Shown here: positions 35,041-44,033 of the stretch, piece by piece
How the letters are laid out: each line of letters opens with the position of its first letter
How positions within the stretch are numbered: the first letter of the stretch is position 1
The notes under the pieces: generated by a model
The model's input: only the letters and a program-made list of their open reading frames with translations
What the model was told of the DNA's origin: nothing
Databases searched by the model: none
From: Empedobacter stercoris
GTDB lineage: Bacteria > Bacteroidota > Bacteroidia > Flavobacteriales > Weeksellaceae
DNA length: 64,000 nt
Reading direction: 5' to 3'
Assembly (NCBI RefSeq): GCF_020281205.1
Contig: NZ_JACXZC010000008.1
Span: 1-64,000 of the forward strand
Position numbers and translations under genes: made by a program

Positions 35041-35397
35041 ATGAAAGACAATCTGATCAAACATATCATTGGAATTTTTTTTACGCTTATTTTGGTGTTC
35101 AGCACGAACATGCAAGGTATTGCTGGGTACTTAGATTATCAGATAAAATTAGAGCAAAACGCTTGTGAAAATTCTACAAACGACGCAACGAAAGCACTTT
35201 TTTCACAAACTTCGACAGAAGAAGAAAATCATCATACGTCTTCGAAAGAAATTACCGAAAAAATACATTATTTTCATGAGATTAATTTGTTTACATTTTT
35301 CAAATCAAAAGAAAATTCTTTTATAGACTTTCATCATTCCAAACTTTATTCATCTTTGAACAATAGAGTTACAACACCACCTCCTGAATTAATTTAA
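35041..35397 (+). CDS. Small exported His-rich protein of unknown function
   Basis: The 118-residue product has an N-terminal hydrophobic segment (about 8-28, HIIGIFFTLILVFSTNMQG), two membrane-distal His clusters (NHHTSSK, FHHSK) and a C-terminus ending TPPPELI. Small proteins with a PPPE-like end often precede transporters in Bacteroidota, but I cannot name a family. It lies about 100 bases before the SulP start with no terminator between them, so it probably shares the strong leaderless promoter with the SulP-carbonic anhydrase pair. A periplasmic metal-binding role is conceivable but unproven. Confidence 0.6.
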   Translation: MKDNLIKHIIGIFFTLILVFSTNMQGIAGYLDYQIKLEQNACENSTNDATKALFSQTSTEEENHHTSSKEITEKIHYFHEINLFTFFKSKENSFIDFHHSKLYSSLNNRVTTPPPELI

Positions 35398-35501
35398 TTT
35401 TTTTTACAGATTATTTGCTTCATTCTCTTCCAATTATTGGAAATAGAACAGCAATATTCATATCATTTTTAAAAATAATAAATTATTCATTTTATATCAT
35501 T

Positions 35502-37046
35502 ATGAACATTTTTCAAAATTGGAAAAAGGACATACCAGCGAGTATTGTTGTCTTTTTCGTTGCATTGCCATTATGTTTAGGTGTTGCTTTGGCCAGTGGT
35601 GCGCCTTTATTTTCTGGGATTATTGCTGGAATTATTGGAGGAATTGTAGTAGGCTTAATTTCAAAATCACAAATCGGAGTTTCTGGACCAGCAGCAGGTT
35701 TAGTCGTTATTGTTTTAAATGCAATTACCGATTTAGGTGCTTATGAATTATTCTTAGTTGCAGTTGTAATTGCTGGTATATTTCAGATACTTTTAGGCAT
35801 TATAAAAGCTGGTGTTATTGGGTATTACTTTCCTTCTTCAGTGATCAAAGGAATGTTATGTGCTATTGGTATTTCTATTTTCTTAAAACAAATTCCGTTA
35901 GCTTTCGGGTATCAAGGGAATTTTTCGTTTAGCGAATTCAGTTTTTCGAATGCTACACCAGGAGCGATTATTATCACCATAATTTCTCTATTTATCTTGA
36001 TCGTTTGGGATAATATCTTAGGCAAAAAGTCTAACTTTTTCAAATTATTACCAGGATCGTTAGTAGCGGTTTTAATTGGAATTTTATATCAAATTACGAT
36101 TGGAGACACCAATCACGAAGTATTCTCTATCGATCATAATCTATTGGTAAAAGTTCCTATTCCAGAAAGTATCACAGACTTCTTTGCTCAATTTACGACA
36201 CCTGATTTTGCGAATGGATTAACGAATCCGTTAGTTTGGCAAACAGCCTTTACAATTGCCATTGTGGCTTCGTTAGAGTCTTTGCTTTCTGTTGAGGCAA
36301 CTGATAAATTAGATCCATTAAAACGTCAAACGCCTACTAATCACGAATTAATTTCTCAAGGAATTGGAAATTCTTTATCTGGATTAATAGGAGGTTTACC
36401 CGTCACACAAGTAATTGTTCGTTCCTCTGCTAATGCGATGAGTGGAGGTCTTACTAAATTATCGACAATTACACATGGAATTTTATTATTAGTAAGTGTA
36501 ATATCTATTCCAATTTTTCTAAATTTAATTCCGAATGCTGTATTAGCTTCTATCCTATTGATTATTGGATATAAATTAGGTAATCCAAAACAATTTTTGG
36601 ACATGAAAAAATTAGGAAAAGATCAATTAATTCCATTCGCTGTTACAGTGATTGCTATTCTTGCAACAGATTTGCTGAAAGGAATTATCATCGGTTTAAT
36701 TGTTGGTGTTGTCGTTTCATTGATCAAATCGTATAATAATTCGCATGTGATGTTAGTAAAAGAAGGAAACATTTTTCATATGAATTTTGCTGAAGAAGTA
36801 ACTTTTGTTAACCGCGGAGCAATTGTAAAAGAATTAGATGGATTGAAACCTGGATCTAACTTAGAATTAGATGTCCGTAAAACTCGAATATTAGATTATG
36901 ATATCATCGAATATTTGGATGAATTTAAGGTAAAAGCTAAAAATAATAACATTAATATCCGATTAATTTCTGAACGTGGAACTGTCGATAATCCTCCCTC
37001 TTTTAGAGAATTTTTTGGTTACGTATTAGTCGCTGGAGCACATTAA
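35502..37046 (+). CDS. SulP family anion transporter (possible bicarbonate transporter)
   Basis: I place the start at ATG 35502 (MNIFQNWKKDIPASIVVFF), the normal SulP beginning, giving 514 residues; the frame extends 29 codons further upstream without similarity. About 11-14 membrane segments fill residues 15-430, with LPLCLGVALASGAP and SGPAAGLVVIV typical of the transport core. A short STAS-like domain follows (about 445-510). The gene next to it encodes a beta carbonic anhydrase 43 bases downstream. That pairing favours bicarbonate over sulfate as substrate, by analogy with BicA-type systems. Confidence 0.9.
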   Translation: MNIFQNWKKDIPASIVVFFVALPLCLGVALASGAPLFSGIIAGIIGGIVVGLISKSQIGVSGPAAGLVVIVLNAITDLGAYELFLVAVVIAGIFQILLGIIKAGVIGYYFPSSVIKGMLCAIGISIFLKQIPLAFGYQGNFSFSEFSFSNATPGAIIITIISLFILIVWDNILGKKSNFFKLLPGSLVAVLIGILYQITIGDTNHEVFSIDHNLLVKVPIPESITDFFAQFTTPDFANGLTNPLVWQTAFTIAIVASLESLLSVEATDKLDPLKRQTPTNHELISQGIGNSLSGLIGGLPVTQVIVRSSANAMSGGLTKLSTITHGILLLVSVISIPIFLNLIPNAVLASILLIIGYKLGNPKQFLDMKKLGKDQLIPFAVTVIAILATDLLKGIIIGLIVGVVVSLIKSYNNSHVMLVKEGNIFHMNFAEEVTFVNRGAIVKELDGLKPGSNLELDVRKTRILDYDIIEYLDEFKVKAKNNNINIRLISERGTVDNPPSFREFFGYVLVAGAH

Positions 37047-37089
37047 AAAAAAATAAAAACAAAACATTTTTCAAACAAAACAATATAAA

Positions 37090-37734
37090 ATGACAAACGA
37101 ATATTACAAACAAATATTAGATAATAACAAAGCATGGGTTGAATCAAAATTAAATTTAGACCCCGATTTTTTCACCAAATTGGCTCAAGGTCAACAACCT
37201 CCTCTTTTGTGGATTGGTTGTGCTGATAGCCGAGTTCCAGCCAACGAAATTATTGGTGCGCAACCTGGTGAAGTATTTGTGCATCGTAACATTGCCAACA
37301 TGGTTGTTCACACAGATATGAATATGCTTTCTGTGTTAGATTATGCTGTAAATGTCTTAAAAATAAAAGATATTATTGTATGCGGACACTATGGATGTGG
37401 TGGTGTAAAAACAGCAATGGGAAATGCTTCCGTTGGATTAATTGACAATTGGTTACGTCACATCAAAGATACTTATCGTTTCAATAAAGCAGAATTGGAT
37501 GCCATTACAGATGAGAACACAAAATGTGATCGCTTAGTCGAAATTAATGCTGCTGAACAAGTTCTTAATTTAGCAAAAACGTCAATTGTTCAAAATGCAT
37601 GGGCAAAAGGTCAAGATTTACATGTGCACGGTTGGGTTTATGGAGTTAGTTCTGGTCTAGTAAAAGATTTAGGTGTGTCTCTTAATTCTAATGATGATTT
37701 GGAAGCTGTTTTCCAATTAAACATCTCTCACTAA
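37090..37734 (+). CDS. can: Beta-class carbonic anhydrase
   Basis: The enzyme interconverts carbon dioxide and bicarbonate with a zinc site in the cytoplasm. The 214-residue protein has the complete beta-class signature: Cys44, Asp46 and Arg48 in WIGCADSRVP, and His100 and Cys103 in VCGHYGCGGV. EVFVHRNIANMV is also conserved. It follows the SulP transporter by 43 bases without its own recognisable promoter, so the two form a transport-conversion module. A terminator follows. Confidence 0.95.
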   Translation: MTNEYYKQILDNNKAWVESKLNLDPDFFTKLAQGQQPPLLWIGCADSRVPANEIIGAQPGEVFVHRNIANMVVHTDMNMLSVLDYAVNVLKIKDIIVCGHYGCGGVKTAMGNASVGLIDNWLRHIKDTYRFNKAELDAITDENTKCDRLVEINAAEQVLNLAKTSIVQNAWAKGQDLHVHGWVYGVSSGLVKDLGVSLNSNDDLEAVFQLNISH

Positions 37735-37763
37735 TTTTTTTAGATAAGATTTTAAGAAATGTG

Positions 37764-37796
37764 AAATCCACTCGTTTGAGTGGATTTTGTTATTTT
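37764..37796 (+). terminator. Terminator after carbonic anhydrase
   Basis: The stem aaatccactc / gagtggattt is followed by a T-rich run. It overlaps the 3' end of the convergent lipoprotein gene. Confidence 0.75.
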
Positions 37797-38323
37797 GATT
37801 CAAAATTTTTCCAAATTTCGAACTTTTTATCAATCTTTTCTTTTATTAGCAAATAATTTAGCTCTGAGTCTTCAACATGGTAAACAGATTTATTATCAAT
37901 AATCTTTTGAAATAGATTTGTATAATCATCCAAATATGAACCATACATCTTAGAAAATTTAGAATCATTTTCATAATAATCTTTTGTAAAATTCTTACCA
38001 ATTTCATTTAAATCAGAATCTAAAAATTTTCCGTCAGAATATTTAATAAGAAAAGTAGCTCCAGTAATTCTATTGCTCTTCACATCATCAATACCATCTT
38101 TTGTATCTTCAATCAATTCAGAAGAAATTAAATTATGATGAATACACCATTTTAAATACATTCCGATATGCGTAGAAGCATTTTCCTGAGTTAAATCTTT
38201 TGGATAATCATTTCCATAATGCCAAGAAGCATCATCGTACTTAAAAACTTGTTCAGTAAGTTTATTATTTTGCTTAGAACAATTTATATTAAAAATTACA
38301 AGTAATAAAAAAATCTTTTTCAA
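37790..38323 (-). CDS. Lipoprotein with immunity-like domain (DUF7832-like)
   Basis: The 177-residue product starts with a short lipoprotein signal ending at Cys15 (LVIFNINCSK); the start codon is TTG. The mature part begins KYDDASWHYGNDYPKDL, then NASTHIGMYLKWCIHHNLI, a pattern I recall from small bacterial proteins often found as predicted immunity partners in polymorphic toxin loci. No toxin gene is adjacent: it lies between the convergent carbonic anhydrase and the HsdR_N-type gene. The domain call is from memory of the motif and needs a profile search. The function is unknown. Confidence 0.7.
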   Translation of the reverse strand: MKKIFLLLVIFNINCSKQNNKLTEQVFKYDDASWHYGNDYPKDLTQENASTHIGMYLKWCIHHNLISSELIEDTKDGIDDVKSNRITGATFLIKYSDGKFLDSDLNEIGKNFTKDYYENDSKFSKMYGSYLDDYTNLFQKIIDNKSVYHVEDSELNYLLIKEKIDKKFEIWKNFESK

Positions 38324-38364
38324 ATCATATTATTTTCACATCAACTCATTACCGAATTAGCAAA

Positions 38365-38817
38365 TTAACATTTTTTCGGCAACTCTTTCAAAAAATTATA
38401 CCGTTTATTTTCAAAATCCATCATGCAATAAAAATGATTCAACCCATTTGTAACCATCAATAATTGAGAACCTAACACAATATTGTAACGTGCTATTTGA
38501 TCAAAAGTTGCTTGCGAAATTGGTATATGAGGTGCTTTACACTCTACCATAATCCAAGGTTTTTCTTGTTGATAAACTACAATATCTGCACGTTTTCGCA
38601 TTCCTGTGATATCAATAGGAACTTCTAAGGCAATCGCAGAAGTTGAATAACCTAAATCGTAGATTAAATAATTCAGAACGTGTTGCCTAACCCATTCTTC
38701 GGGTGTATAGACCAACCATTTTTTTCGAATCAAACAAAAGATATACAATTTATCTTGGGCTTGTTTCAATCTTATTTGGTATTTTTCGGAAAAATTTAAT
38801 TGTACTAATTCAGTCAT
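38365..38817 (-). CDS. HsdR_N-type PD-(D/E)xK domain protein
   Basis: The chosen ATG at 38817 (MTELVQLNFSEKYQIRLK) gives 150 residues. The protein resembles the N-terminal domain of type I restriction enzyme R subunits as a stand-alone unit. A nuclease-like core is visible: RADIVVY supplies the acidic residue and MVECKAP the E-x-K. No methylase or specificity subunit is nearby, so this is not a restriction system. The start codon is three bases from that of holA on the other strand, and its promoter lies inside holA. A role near DNA replication or repair is possible but unknown. Confidence 0.8.
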   Translation of the reverse strand: MTELVQLNFSEKYQIRLKQAQDKLYIFCLIRKKWLVYTPEEWVRQHVLNYLIYDLGYSTSAIALEVPIDITGMRKRADIVVYQQEKPWIMVECKAPHIPISQATFDQIARYNIVLGSQLLMVTNGLNHFYCMMDFENKRYNFLKELPKKC

Positions 38818-38820
38818 TGT

Positions 38821-39831
38821 ATGAGTCCTGTAGAATCTTTGATCAAAGATATAAAAAACAAACACTATAAACCGATTTACTTCTTAGCGGGCGACGAACC
38901 GTTTTTCATCGATCAGGTAACTAATTTGTTAGAAGAAACTATTTTACCTGTAGAAGAGAAAGGATTTAATCAAACAATTGTTTATGGACAAGATGTAGAA
39001 ATTGGACAATTAATTGGAATGGCGCGTCAATACCCAATGGGTGCGGAAAAATCGGTTGTTATTGTAAAAGAAGCTCAACATTTGAGTCGTTCGATTGATC
39101 AATTGGAAATGTATGCAAATCAAGTTCAAGATTCAACAATTTTAATCATCAATTACAAAGGAAATACATTAGACAAACGTAAAAAAATCTACAAGATTCT
39201 GAATGAAAAAGGGTTTTATTTTGAATTTAAAAAGATTTATGAAAGCGAAATTCCTGCTTGGATAGAACAAAAAGTAACTACCAATCAATTTAAAATTGAA
39301 CCAAAAGCAAAGTTTCTATTGACCGAATATGTTGGTGCCGATTTATCTCGTTTGAACAATGAATTAGAAAAATTATTTACAATAGTTGGTGCTGATAAAA
39401 CGATTACACCCAAACATATCGAAGAACATATTGGGATTAGCAAGGATTATAATGTATTTGAATTACGAAATGCAATCGAAACGAAAAATATCGAGAAAGC
39501 ATTTAAAATTATCAAGTATTTCGAAAAAAATCCAAAAGATAATCCGTATGTGGTTTCTATCACAACAATTTTCAATTTGTTTACGAATATCATTCAAATC
39601 CATGTAACAGCGGATAAATCGAAACAAAATCTGGCAAAAGTTTTAGGTATTAACCCTTATTTTGTACAAGGAATGATGACGGCAGCAAATAATTATCCGT
39701 TGAAAAAAGCAACGAGAATTATTTCTTTTATTCGCGAATATGACTTGAAAGGTAAAGGTGTTGGCACAACAGGAAATGTAACGCCAAGCCAATTGTTGAT
39801 TGAATTAGTGTATAAAATTATGCATCTATAA
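38821..39831 (+). CDS. holA: DNA polymerase III subunit delta
   Basis: The delta subunit opens the sliding clamp as part of the clamp loader. The 336-residue protein has the family layout: an N-terminal AAA+-like domain starting KPIYFLAGDEPFFIDQV, a central helical lid (about 145-210) and a C-terminal collar domain (about 210-330, IRTY-like region FELRNAIETKN). The ATG at 38821 is three bases from the divergent HsdR_N gene. Its own promoter must lie within that neighbour. Confidence 0.93.
   Translation: MSPVESLIKDIKNKHYKPIYFLAGDEPFFIDQVTNLLEETILPVEEKGFNQTIVYGQDVEIGQLIGMARQYPMGAEKSVVIVKEAQHLSRSIDQLEMYANQVQDSTILIINYKGNTLDKRKKIYKILNEKGFYFEFKKIYESEIPAWIEQKVTTNQFKIEPKAKFLLTEYVGADLSRLNNELEKLFTIVGADKTITPKHIEEHIGISKDYNVFELRNAIETKNIEKAFKIIKYFEKNPKDNPYVVSITTIFNLFTNIIQIHVTADKSKQNLAKVLGINPYFVQGMMTAANNYPLKKATRIISFIREYDLKGKGVGTTGNVTPSQLLIELVYKIMHL
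38844..38851 (-). promoter_or_regulatory. -7 element for the HsdR_N gene, inside holA
   Basis: TATCTTTG on the minus strand is an exact match, 26 bases before the ATG at 38817. It lies within holA codons 8-11. Confidence 0.5.
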
Positions 39832-39873
39832 TTTTAAGAAATAATCTTATACTAAAAGTAAAATTAGAATAAC

Positions 39874-39881
39874 TAAATTTG
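39874..39881 (+). promoter_or_regulatory. -7 promoter element for trxB
   Basis: TAAATTTG, 18 bases before the trxB ATG, is an exact match to TAnnTTTG. Confidence 0.6.
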
Positions 39882-39899
39882 TAAAAAATAAAACTCACA

Positions 39900-40844
39900 A
39901 TGGAAAATAACGTAAGAGAAGTCATCATTATAGGATCGGGACCAGCTGGTTATACTGCAGGGATTTATGCGGCTCGTGCTAATATGAATCCGTTAATTTT
40001 AACAGGAATGGATCCTGGTGGTCAATTAACAACAACAACCGATGTTGAAAATTTCCCGGGTTACCCTGAAGCAGTAACTGGACCAGAATTGATGGCTGAT
40101 TTACAAAAACAAGCAGAGCGTTTTGGAACTGAGATTAAATATGAATATGTAACGGAAGTAACTTTTGGAGAAAAAGAAGGTGATATCCACCATGTAAAAA
40201 CAAATACAGCTGAGTATCAAACACGTTCTATTATTATTTCTACTGGTGCAACTGCAAAATATTTAGGATTAGATGATGAAACAAAGTATGCTGGTAGCGG
40301 AGTTTCGGCTTGTGCTACTTGTGATGGTTTCTTCTACCGCGGAAAAGATGTTGCTGTAGTTGGTGGTGGTGATACTGCTGCTGAGGAAGCTACATACTTA
40401 TCAAAACTTTGTAATAAAGTCTATTTATTGGTTCGTAAAGACGAAATGCGCGCTTCTAAAGCGATGCAAGATCGTGTAGCTAATACACAAAATTTAGAGG
40501 TTTTATACAACCACGAATTAATTGGTCTTGATGGAAATAATGTTGTGGAAAAAGCTAAAATTATCAACAATGTAACGAATGAAGAAAAAGAATTAATTGT
40601 AGATGGTGTTTTTATAGCAATTGGACATAAACCAAATACAGATTTATTTGTTGGTAAATTGGATATGGACGAAACAGGTTATTTAATTACGCAAGATCGT
40701 TCGTACAAAACAAATGTACCTGGAGTTTTTGCTGCGGGTGATGTACAAGATTCTGTTTACAGACAAGCAATTACAGCAGCAGGTGCTGGTTGTGGTGCAG
40801 CTTTAGATGCAGAACGCTATGTAGCAGAATTTTTTGAAGTATAA
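39900..40844 (+). CDS. trxB: Thioredoxin-disulfide reductase
   Basis: This NADPH-dependent flavoenzyme reduces thioredoxin in the cytoplasm. The 314-residue protein has the FAD-binding GSGPAG (13-18), the redox-active CATC (Cys138, Cys141), the NADPH-binding VGGGDTAAEEA and the C-terminal FAD motif GVFAAGDVQD. The length fits low-molecular-weight bacterial TrxB. It has its own promoter and terminator. Confidence 0.96.
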   Translation: MENNVREVIIIGSGPAGYTAGIYAARANMNPLILTGMDPGGQLTTTTDVENFPGYPEAVTGPELMADLQKQAERFGTEIKYEYVTEVTFGEKEGDIHHVKTNTAEYQTRSIIISTGATAKYLGLDDETKYAGSGVSACATCDGFFYRGKDVAVVGGGDTAAEEATYLSKLCNKVYLLVRKDEMRASKAMQDRVANTQNLEVLYNHELIGLDGNNVVEKAKIINNVTNEEKELIVDGVFIAIGHKPNTDLFVGKLDMDETGYLITQDRSYKTNVPGVFAAGDVQDSVYRQAITAAGAGCGAALDAERYVAEFFEV

Positions 40845-40870
40845 TTTTTCAGAAGAAATTATAAATACTA

Positions 40871-40902
40871 AAATAGCGAGCTAATGCTCGCTATTTCTTT
40901 TA
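40871..40902 (+). terminator. Terminator after trxB
   Basis: The stem aaatagcgagc / gctcgctattt is followed by a T-rich run. It lies between convergent trxB and the RND pump gene. Confidence 0.8.
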
Positions 40903-40922
40903 ATAAAATAAACAACTACAAA

Positions 40923-43900
40923 TTATTTCAGGAATTTCTGTTGATATTCTTTTCTGTATGCATAATAAAATACAACTGGAAGAATTGTAAAGGATAGGAT
41001 TAAACAAATGATTAATCCTCCTACAATCATAATTGCCAAAGGCTTTTGAATTTCTGATCCCATTCCGGTAGAAAGTGCTGCTGGTAATAATCCCATCGAT
41101 CCCATAAGCGCAATCATCACAACAGGGCGTATTCTACTTTTGACACCATTAACTATTGCTTCTTTTAATTGCATTTTATGTTTTAAATTATCTCGAATAA
41201 CACCAATTAGAACAATACCATCAATTGTTGCTACTCCAAAAAGAATAATAAAACCTATTCCCGCAGATATACCAAAAATAGTTCCTGTTATCCAAAGCGA
41301 AATAAATCCTCCAATAAAAGCAAAAGGCAGTGTTAATGCAGCTATCGCTGTGTCTTTTACATTTCCGAAATTAGTGTACAGTAATAATAAAATCAAAACC
41401 AACGAAATCGGAACAACCATTGCTAATTGTTTTGCTGCGCGCTCTTTACTTTCGAATTCACCAGCCCATTCCATGTAATTTTCTTTCGGTAATTTAACTT
41501 CTTTGGCCACTACTTTCTTCGCTTCATCGATTGTACTTCCTAAATCACGACCTTCTATACTAAATCCTACACCGATATAACGACTATTTCCTTCTCGATA
41601 AATAAAAGCAGGTCCTGTTTGATAACCAATTGTAGCTATTTCCTGCAAAGGGACATTGTTCCCGTTACTTGACGGAATCAAGATATTTCCAATTTTCTCA
41701 GGAGTATCTCTATAAGCTTCCTGAAAACGAAGAATAACATCAAACTGTCTATCATTTTCATAAAACTTAGTAGCTGCTTGTCCACCAATTGTCATTTCAA
41801 TTACTGCCTGAACATCCGCTGTACTAATACCATATTTCGCCATTTTTGTATCACTCAATTCTATTCTAAGTTCAGGTAATCCAATATTTTTGTAAACATT
41901 GATATCCGTTATTCCATTTACTTTTTCGATAGATGAAGCTACCTTATTTGCATATTTTTCTAAATCATACAAATCATCACCAAAAATCTTAATAACTAAT
42001 GAACTTTTTACACCTGCTACATATTCTTCAACATTATCTTGAATGGGTTGCGAAAATCCAAATACAATTCCAGGATAATGATTCAGTTTATCTCGCATCT
42101 CTTGAATAATCTCTTCTTTTGAAACCTTGCGTTTCCAATCTTTTTCATCTTTTAATTGAATATTAAATTCAATATTGAAAAATCCTGTTGGATCAGTTCC
42201 ATCATTTGGACGACCTGTTTGTGTTAAAATAAAATCAATTTCATCACAGTTTTTCTGCATCAGCTCTTTCATCTCTTTTGTTAATCGAGTTGATTCTTGT
42301 AAATTGACACTATTTGGTAAAGTTGCACGAATGTAAATTGCTCCTTCATTCAATTTCGGAAGAAATTCTGATCCATAATGTGAGAACTTAAACAAACAAA
42401 GAGCTAAAATCCCTAAAAAAATTCCTATTGTTGCTTTTTTATAACGAAATGCTGTTTCATATAATCCGAAAATAGTTTTCTGAAAAAATCGAGTAATAAA
42501 GTTCTCTTTCTCCTCCATATTTTTCTTAAAAAGCAACTTACACATTGCAGGAACATAAGTTAGACTTAATATTAAAGATCCTAATAATGCGTATCCCAAT
42601 GTAAATGCTAAAGGAGAGAACATTTTACCTTCCACTTTTTGGAATGAAAATATCGGTAATAAAGCAACAATAAGAATAAGTAAAGCAAAGAAAATATAAG
42701 AAGCTACACTTCCTGCGCTTTTCTTTATAACGCCCATTTTACTCATTTTTGCGAAACGTTCTGCTCCTACTTTATGTTGCATGGTTGCTAAAGCAACAAA
42801 AACTGTTTCCACAATTACCAAAGTTCCTTCTAACAACAATCCAAAATCCAATGATCCCATTGAAATTAAATTCGCTGGTAATCCTTGTATTTTCAACATA
42901 ATAATTGCGAACAAAAACGAAAGCGGTATAACCGAAGCTACAATAAATGTTGATTTCCAATTATATAAAAAAACAAAAACAATTAATGATACTAATAAAA
43001 TACCTTCAATGATATTTTTAGAAACCGTATGTACTGTATTATCAACCAATTTGGTACGATCTACAACTGTTTCAATTTTTACATTATCTGGTAAAGTTCT
43101 TGTATTTAATTCTCCAATCTTTGCTTTCAGATTTCCAATGACTTCAGATGGATTTTCTCCTCGTAGCATAATAACGATACCTTGTACCATATCATCATTT
43201 TCATTATAACCAACTTGTCCTAATCTAGGTTTATTTGAAACAACAACATCTGCTACATTTTTGATAAGAATTGGTGTAGAACCATTTAGAGCAACAGTAA
43301 TATTTCCTATATCCTCCATCTTATCTAACAAACCAACACCACGAACTACATAAGCTTGATCTCCTTGCTGAATAACATCTCCACCTACATTTATATTTGA
43401 TTTAGAAACTGCTTCGTAAACATCTAAAGGCGATAAATTATAATTTTTTAATTCTGTCGGATTGATTTTAATTTCATATGTTTTTTCTTCTCCACCAAAA
43501 CTTACAACATCTGCAACTCCAGATACAGAAAGTAATTCACGCTCAATTACCCAATCTTGTATCGCTGTAACTTCCTTAATCGGTAAATCACTTTTGATCA
43601 CATAACGAAAAATCTCTCCCGTAGCACCAGAAGGTGGTTCAATATCCGCATCAGCTCCTTCTGGTAAATCAACTCCACTTAATTTATTCGATACGTATTG
43701 TTGTGCATAAAAATCATCTACACCATCTTCAAACTGAACAGTAACAACAGATAATCCGAAAAGAGAAATAGAACGAATATTTGATTTATGCGGAATACTA
43801 TTCATTACTTTTGAAACTGGTAGAGTCACCAATTTTTCCATTTCCTCAGCACTTCTTCCTGGCCATTGTGTTATAATACGAGCTCTAGTATTTGTTACAT

Positions 43901-44030
43901 CTGGAAATGCCTCTATTGGTGTGTGTTTTAAAGAAAATATACCTACAAAGAGTAATGCAAATACAGCAAATAAAACGAAGGTTGTATTTCGTAACGAAAA
44001 AGTTACGACTGATTGTACTAACTTTTTCAT
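40923..44030 (-). CDS. Heavy-metal RND efflux pump (CzcA/CusA family)
   Basis: This 1035-residue inner-membrane proton-metal antiporter has the family start IEAFPDVTNTR, two large periplasmic loops and 12 predicted membrane helices. The helix-4 proton/metal relay reads DFGLLLEGTLVIVE. Relative to CzcA (DFGxxxDGxxxxxE) the middle aspartate is glutamate, a conservative change. The first aspartate, present in CzcA-type divalent-cation pumps, suggests zinc, cobalt, cadmium or nickel rather than copper; that is inference. It is the last gene of the TolC-adaptor-pump operon, 3 bases after the adaptor, and forms a tripartite complex with those two. Confidence 0.93.
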   Translation of the reverse strand: MKKLVQSVVTFSLRNTTFVLFAVFALLFVGIFSLKHTPIEAFPDVTNTRARIITQWPGRSAEEMEKLVTLPVSKVMNSIPHKSNIRSISLFGLSVVTVQFEDGVDDFYAQQYVSNKLSGVDLPEGADADIEPPSGATGEIFRYVIKSDLPIKEVTAIQDWVIERELLSVSGVADVVSFGGEEKTYEIKINPTELKNYNLSPLDVYEAVSKSNINVGGDVIQQGDQAYVVRGVGLLDKMEDIGNITVALNGSTPILIKNVADVVVSNKPRLGQVGYNENDDMVQGIVIMLRGENPSEVIGNLKAKIGELNTRTLPDNVKIETVVDRTKLVDNTVHTVSKNIIEGILLVSLIVFVFLYNWKSTFIVASVIPLSFLFAIIMLKIQGLPANLISMGSLDFGLLLEGTLVIVETVFVALATMQHKVGAERFAKMSKMGVIKKSAGSVASYIFFALLILIVALLPIFSFQKVEGKMFSPLAFTLGYALLGSLILSLTYVPAMCKLLFKKNMEEKENFITRFFQKTIFGLYETAFRYKKATIGIFLGILALCLFKFSHYGSEFLPKLNEGAIYIRATLPNSVNLQESTRLTKEMKELMQKNCDEIDFILTQTGRPNDGTDPTGFFNIEFNIQLKDEKDWKRKVSKEEIIQEMRDKLNHYPGIVFGFSQPIQDNVEEYVAGVKSSLVIKIFGDDLYDLEKYANKVASSIEKVNGITDINVYKNIGLPELRIELSDTKMAKYGISTADVQAVIEMTIGGQAATKFYENDRQFDVILRFQEAYRDTPEKIGNILIPSSNGNNVPLQEIATIGYQTGPAFIYREGNSRYIGVGFSIEGRDLGSTIDEAKKVVAKEVKLPKENYMEWAGEFESKERAAKQLAMVVPISLVLILLLLYTNFGNVKDTAIAALTLPFAFIGGFISLWITGTIFGISAGIGFIILFGVATIDGIVLIGVIRDNLKHKMQLKEAIVNGVKSRIRPVVMIALMGSMGLLPAALSTGMGSEIQKPLAIMIVGGLIICLILSFTILPVVFYYAYRKEYQQKFLK

Positions 44031-44033
44031 TTA

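Noticed and set aside
38365-38817. HsdR-like gene as part of a restriction-modification system
   Set aside because: Only the N-terminal nuclease-like domain is present and there is no helicase, methylase or specificity gene adjacent.
42781-43209. 142-codon frame opposite the RND pump
   Set aside because: It lies wholly antisense to a well-supported pump gene and has the biased composition of a shadow frame.
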